Assembly: GCF_003207795.1 (NCBI RefSeq) | Contig: NZ_NIRT01000020.1 | Location: 1-57,611, forward strand | From: Komagataeibacter nataicola | GTDB taxonomy: Bacteria; Pseudomonadota; Alphaproteobacteria; Acetobacterales; Acetobacteraceae | DNA: 57,611 nucleotides | Reading direction: 5' to 3' | Shown here: positions 54,164 to 57,611 of the stretch, piece after piece | Position numbering within the stretch: position 1 is the first letter of the stretch | How the letters are laid out: the number at the start of each line of letters is the position of its first letter | Translations under genes and position numbers: made by a program | The notes under the pieces: model-generated | What the model was told of the DNA's origin: nothing | Databases searched by the model: none | The model's input: only the letters and a program-made list of their open reading frames with translations

Positions 54164-54225
54164 TTGCTAAACCGTTATACGATGTCAAGTCGTATCGAGA
54201 GTTCGAATCTCTTCCCCTCCGCCAA
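54164..54225 (+). repeat. attR, right copy of the 62-base direct repeat
   Basis: Copy of the tRNA-Ser 3' half from anticodon loop to CCA-A without a tRNA 5' half in front of it. The T arm reads GAGAG-TTCGAAT-CTCTT, that is, an A-U pair where the functional gene has G-C, with pairing preserved. Confidence 0.95.
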
Positions 54226-54234
54226 TTAAACCAA

Positions 54235-54263
54235 ATAAGTTATTGTTTTAACTATAACTTATT
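54235..54263. repeat. Inverted repeat next to attR
   Basis: AATAAGTTAT and ATAACTTATT, a perfect ten-base pair stem with a nine-base loop, ten bases outside the right repeat. It may be the original tRNA-Ser terminator or a recombinase site of an older element; no T-run follows. Confidence 0.35.
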
Positions 54264-54447
54264 GGGCAGAGGTATTTCTGGCCCCAGACACAGCCCCAAA
54301 TCAATTTTTTATGTCCGCGTGCGTTCGTGGCCGTTCGTCATCTCGGATGAGCGATTTATGCCTTCCTCTTCCGCCAGAACTTATTGAAAAATAAGAAGAA
54401 ATTACTAAGCCCCCTACGGGGCGCTTTGGTCGTTTTGGGATGGTTTT

Positions 54448-54738
54448 TCAGGCTGGTGTGGTAGAAATTGTGGTACCTGCCTCGAAAATCTGCTCTGCCT
54501 GGAACTGGACACGCTCCTGTTCCTCCACGATCAGGAAGCCCAGATAGTTCTGCTCGGTCACCTTCACGGAACTGTGTCCGAGATGCCGGGACAGACGATA
54601 GATATTCCCCCCTTCCTTCAGCCAGCGCACCGCAAAGGCATGCCGCAGGCCATGCACCTTGAAGCGCCGCATGATCTGGATGTGGTTGGATGAGAAATTG
54701 GCGAACGGCCTGCCCGTGGTGCTGCTCGTGTGGAGCAA
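54448..54738 (-). pseudogene. C-terminal fragment of a second tyrosine recombinase
   Basis: Retains HGLRHAFAVRWLKEGGN, LSRHLGHSSVKVTEQNYLGF with box II histidine/arginine, LGHSS and the nucleophilic tyrosine, but the first catalytic Arg region and the DNA-binding domains are missing. It is GC-rich and unlike the element's integrase in sequence. The frame stays open for about 20 codons upstream of the TTG at 54,738 without an evident start. Same orientation as int, 223 bases outside attR: a relic of an earlier occupant. Confidence 0.75.
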
Positions 54739-54928
54739 GTCGGTTGCTACTCCTTGTTCCAGCGTCCACCCGCGACGGTTTGTTCTTCGATTTGGCCGGG
54801 CAGCGCTTTCAGCGTCTTCAGCGCAGGGTAGAAAACCTCTGAATTCGAGGGGTTTAATCGTTATTTTCCTACAAGGTAGATACCATCAGGCATGGAACCC
54901 ATATCTGGACTTGCGACAGGAAGATGTG

Positions 54929-55579
54929 ATGTGCAACCTCTATGCGATGACCAGTAGCCAGCAGGCGATCTGGGAGGCGGCTAGGGTCATGATAGACCGC
55001 ACCGGCAATCTCCGGCCGCTACCCGAGATCTGGCCCAACACCATGGCGCCCATCGTACGGAACGTGCCGGATGGACGGGAACTGGTCATGGCGCGTTGGG
55101 GCATGCCCACGCCGCCGGGATACCTGAAAGGCCACAGGGTCGATCGGGGCGTGACCAATATCCGCAATCCGACCTCGACGTGGTGGAAACGCTGGGAAGA
55201 TGTGGCGCATCGCTGTCTGGTGCCACTTACGGCTTTTTCCGAACCGGAGCGCCTGCCGGATGGCACCAGCAGGCCCGTTTGGTTTGCCCGTAGCGATGGT
55301 GAGCCGCTGGCTTTCTTTGCAGGAATCTGGTGCCAGTGGACATCGGTGCGGAAGCTGGCGGATGGTGAGACCACGGATGATCTGTTCGGCTTCCTGACCA
55401 CCTCCGCCAATCAGGAAGTAGGTGCCCTTCACCCGAAAGCCATGCCAGTCATCCTGATCCGGCCGGAAGAACTGGAACTGTGGATGAAGGCGCCCTTGGA
55501 GGAAGCCCTTCAACTGCAACGTCCCCTGCCCGATAATGCCCTAACAATGGTAAATGCTTCTGCTGGAGGTAATTATTAA
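54929..55579 (+). CDS. SRAP domain (YedK/HMCES-like) protein
   Basis: 216 aa. SRAP proteins crosslink to abasic sites in single-stranded DNA through the N-terminal cysteine, here MCNLYAM (Cys2). Other catalytic positions are recognisable: Asn in VTNIRNP, Glu in AFSEPERL, and His in GALHPKAMPVIL. A longer open frame begins at 54,659, but only ATG at 54,929 gives Cys2. It diverges in detail from E. coli YedK and lies next to the recombinase relic, so it may have arrived with an older element. Confidence 0.85.
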   Translation: MCNLYAMTSSQQAIWEAARVMIDRTGNLRPLPEIWPNTMAPIVRNVPDGRELVMARWGMPTPPGYLKGHRVDRGVTNIRNPTSTWWKRWEDVAHRCLVPLTAFSEPERLPDGTSRPVWFARSDGEPLAFFAGIWCQWTSVRKLADGETTDDLFGFLTTSANQEVGALHPKAMPVILIRPEELELWMKAPLEEALQLQRPLPDNALTMVNASAGGNY

Positions 55580-55845
55580 ATCTCGTACTCGGCGGGCTGG
55601 TGCGCGGTCGGCCATTGGACAGAAAATAGGATATAGCGGATATCCTGAACCATAACGAACCCGGGCCGTTACATACGCATCACCAACATCGTGCTGACCT
55701 GAACCGACATACCGTAAACGTGGCCTGTCTGGATGGGAGCAATCACCCGAAAGAGACGGGAAAGCCAGCGCAACTGGCCGGTACCTTGCATGTTGAAAAC
55801 GCATCGGAATATTGAAATGTCCCGGATCAGGGTAAGACACTGGTC

Positions 55846-57024
55846 TTATCCCGCACGCAGGCTGAAACGGGTGATTTCGGACGGCCTGCCCAACCGGAGT
55901 GCGAAGCCCGGCCATAGCCCGGTGCCATTACTGACGTAAAGCGTCATGCTCCCCACATCGTAGCGCCCGGAGACAAATCCGCTATTGCCACGTGCAACGA
56001 GACGGTCGAGGCCTGAAATCATCCCGCCATGTGTATGCCCCGATAGTTGAAGGGCGACACCCTGTGCTGCAGCGGCACGCGCCTCACCGGGTTGATGATC
56101 GAGCAGTATGACCGGCACCCCGGCGGGACAGCCTGCAAGGGCTGCCGCCAGATCCGGGCCAGCCTGCCCATGACCGGGTGCTGACCGGTCGGTGACGCCA
56201 GCAATGACCAGTCCGGTCTCTCCCCTTGTAATGACCGCATGGCCATTCAGCAGCATATTAAAGCCCAGTTCCGACAGGTGCTGCATCCAGTCGGCATAAT
56301 CAAAGAAATACTCATGGTTTCCCGGGATCGCCAGAACACCATCCGGCGCATGTAAGCCCGCAAGCGGTGCCACGTCGGCACGGCGCATGGCTACCGAGCC
56401 GTCGATGAAGTCGCCCGTCACGACAATCATGTCGGCGCCAGCCGCGTTGGTGCGGTCGACGACTGCCCTCGCCCATCTCGCGGGAAACAGCCGACTGATA
56501 TGCATGTCGGTCAACTGGACCAGCCGGTACCCGTCAAACGCGGGCGGGAGACCGGGAATGGTAACGCTCACGTCCCTGACCGGCGGTACCCGCAGCGCAT
56601 TGGCGACACCGATGGCGGCAAGCATCCCGGCAATACCGCCCACGGCCGCCCGCGCGCCCACCGGGATATGCACTGGCTGCCACGTCACCAGCGCAACCAG
56701 CAGTGCACCAAGATCAAGCGCGATCTGGAGCAGGGTGAGAAACACGATCGCCCCGAAGGCCCAGTTGAACGCGATGATAAGAGGCCGGGGGAATTCTGGC
56801 GCAAAGATGGACCCCGAAGAAAGCCGGGACCAGTAATGATAGAATGCGGCGACGACCACCAGTACAGCCGCTGGTATTTTCAGGCCCAGGGGAAGTGGTA
56901 ACGGCCAGAGCCAGTTCAGGATCACGACAAGAAGGGGTAGTCCAAAAACAACAAGGCGCATTACAGCCAGTATCCTCGCACGAAAGCGCAGGAAGACATC
57001 TTCCGTCCCCTGCGCCCGGGCCAT
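55846..57024 (-). CDS. Membrane-anchored metallophosphoesterase (YaeI-like)
   Basis: 392 aa. Residues 15-140 contain about four transmembrane segments; the C-terminal 250 residues are a calcineurin-like phosphoesterase with LVQLTDMHISRLF, VTGDFIDGS, GNHEYFFDYADW, LDHQPGEA and LSGHTHGGM. Similar proteins hydrolyse lipid A precursors or other lipids (YaeI removes UDP-2,3-diacylglucosamine moieties), but the substrate is unproven. Monocistronic. Confidence 0.85.
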   Translation of the reverse strand: MARAQGTEDVFLRFRARILAVMRLVVFGLPLLVVILNWLWPLPLPLGLKIPAAVLVVVAAFYHYWSRLSSGSIFAPEFPRPLIIAFNWAFGAIVFLTLLQIALDLGALLVALVTWQPVHIPVGARAAVGGIAGMLAAIGVANALRVPPVRDVSVTIPGLPPAFDGYRLVQLTDMHISRLFPARWARAVVDRTNAAGADMIVVTGDFIDGSVAMRRADVAPLAGLHAPDGVLAIPGNHEYFFDYADWMQHLSELGFNMLLNGHAVITRGETGLVIAGVTDRSAPGHGQAGPDLAAALAGCPAGVPVILLDHQPGEARAAAAQGVALQLSGHTHGGMISGLDRLVARGNSGFVSGRYDVGSMTLYVSNGTGLWPGFALRLGRPSEITRFSLRAG

Positions 57025-57093
57025 ACATATCGGTAAAATGTCTGTCAGGTTGTCAGGCGTGCCCGTTATGCCAGAAACAGGGGGGCGGATGCT

Positions 57094-57611
57094 TCAGGAG
57101 AATTTTTCCCCGACCATTTCCTCGCTTTTTGCCCACAAAGCTTCGGCATGTACGGGATCGACCGCGTAGGCCCGCACGCCTGCACTGACCAGGCTGCTCG
57201 GCTGGTCATCGGGCACGACCGGGCTTACGTGGCAGTCTTCGCAGTAATGACCGCCGATCGCATCCGCTTCCGCCACCACGCCCGCCCAGACTGATGTGGC
57301 CGCACCCTGCGGAATGGTCTTGAACCGGAATGGTGGCTTGCCGTCCGCCGCGGCCTGTTCATTGACCCGTGCCACCATCGCCTCAATGCCGCCTGCTGGC
57401 ATATAACGCGTCAGTTCGGTCAGGATGCCACCTGGATGCACCGCCGTGGCGCGCACCCCGCGTGCACGATGCCGTGCATCAAACGTAACGGCAAACAGAA
57501 TATTGGCCGTCTTAGCAGCCTGTCGGGTTGGGGTACCCTGTGAAGGGGTAAGGCTGTAGAGTGTCGCGATGAGCCGCTTCATCCCGTTTGACCGATCCCA
57601 GCCGTATCTTC
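57094..57611 (-). pseudogene. Short-chain dehydrogenase, cut by the window edge and probably inactive
   Basis: The right part is typical SDR sequence: KTANILFAVTFDARHRARGVRATAVHPGGILTEL with PG-motif, then a C-terminal extension EEMVGEKFS. Just before KTAN, where family members have YGQSK, this protein reads TRQAAK, so the catalytic tyrosine is replaced by arginine and the preceding residues do not resemble SDRs. The frame runs off the window at 57,611 with no Rossmann motif visible. Either a recombined pseudogene or an aberrant variant. Confidence 0.55.

Larger units (their letters stand above)
46179..54225. mobile_element. Integrative mobilizable element inserted in tRNA-Ser
   Basis: About 8 kb (7,985 bases repeat to repeat) bounded by 62-base direct copies of the tRNA-Ser 3' half. 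Markedly AT-richer than the chromosome. All recognised genes run on the minus strand: integrase, DUF4062 cargo, HUH replication endonuclease, three small unknown genes, MobC-like protein, relaxase and a gene nested in the relaxase. No type IV secretion genes, capsid genes or transposase, so transfer would need a helper conjugation system. Confidence 0.9.

Noticed and set aside
54739-54928. LexA-type SOS box upstream of the SRAP gene
   Set aside because: A GTTC occurs, but no second half-site at seven-base spacing was found.
1-57611. CRISPR arrays, insertion sequences with transposase, rRNA genes
   Set aside because: No regularly spaced repeats, no transposase-like protein and no rRNA sequence were seen anywhere in the window.

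Overview
The window looks like a chromosomal segment of an acetic acid bacterium (Acetobacteraceae, most like Komagataeibacter/Gluconacetobacter). The genes are strongly GC-biased at third codon positions. They include an aerobic-type cobS-cobT pair, a tandem cold-shock-domain protein, gatCAB, a fused dihydroxyacetone kinase and an alphaproteobacterial-type Fur. The genus is inferred from gene content and style, not from a database search.

Chromosomal part, positions 1-46,240. In order: tRNA-Leu(GAG); lipB; a bolA-lolA-like pair divergent from a J-domain gene; cobS-cobT; a PLP-dependent decarboxylase with an SBF-like transporter; sdhE-mfd facing recG; an AcuR-like TetR regulator; a two-domain cold-shock protein; the leftward cluster kdsB-pheA ... 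dapA-smpB; the rightward run cytochrome c-hisN-serA; small membrane and hypothetical genes including a superinfection-immunity-like protein; a MATE exporter; a metallophosphoesterase; an AI-2E family permease; mtnK; an iron block (bacterioferritin, an uncharacterised gene, a clear Fur box, fur); a sodium:solute symporter; pgm; yaiI; two very small genes with strong ribosome binding sites; yjdM; dihydroxyacetone kinase with an unusual aquaporin; ruvX; gatC-gatA-gatB; and tRNA-Ser(GCU).

Mobile part, 46,179-54,225. The tRNA-Ser gene is the target of an integrated AT-rich element of about 8 kb. A 62-base copy of the tRNA 3' half, starting exactly at the anticodon loop, flanks it on both sides. 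Every recognised gene in it is on the minus strand: a tyrosine integrase next to the right end, a DUF4062 protein as cargo, an HUH replication endonuclease, small unknown genes, a MobC-like accessory protein and a relaxase. A second gene with its own Shine-Dalgarno sequence is nested out of frame inside the relaxase gene, an arrangement known from ColE1-type mobA/mobB. No conjugation pore genes are present, so this is best read as an integrative mobilizable element. Two hairpin-rich non-coding loci (49,741-49,872 and 51,699-51,796) are candidates for oriT, replication origin or a structured RNA.

Right flank, 54,226-57,611. A C-terminal fragment of a second, unrelated tyrosine recombinase lies just outside the right repeat, suggesting that the site was used before. 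It is followed by an SRAP/YedK-type gene, a membrane-anchored metallophosphoesterase and a short-chain dehydrogenase cut by the window edge, whose catalytic tyrosine appears to be lost.
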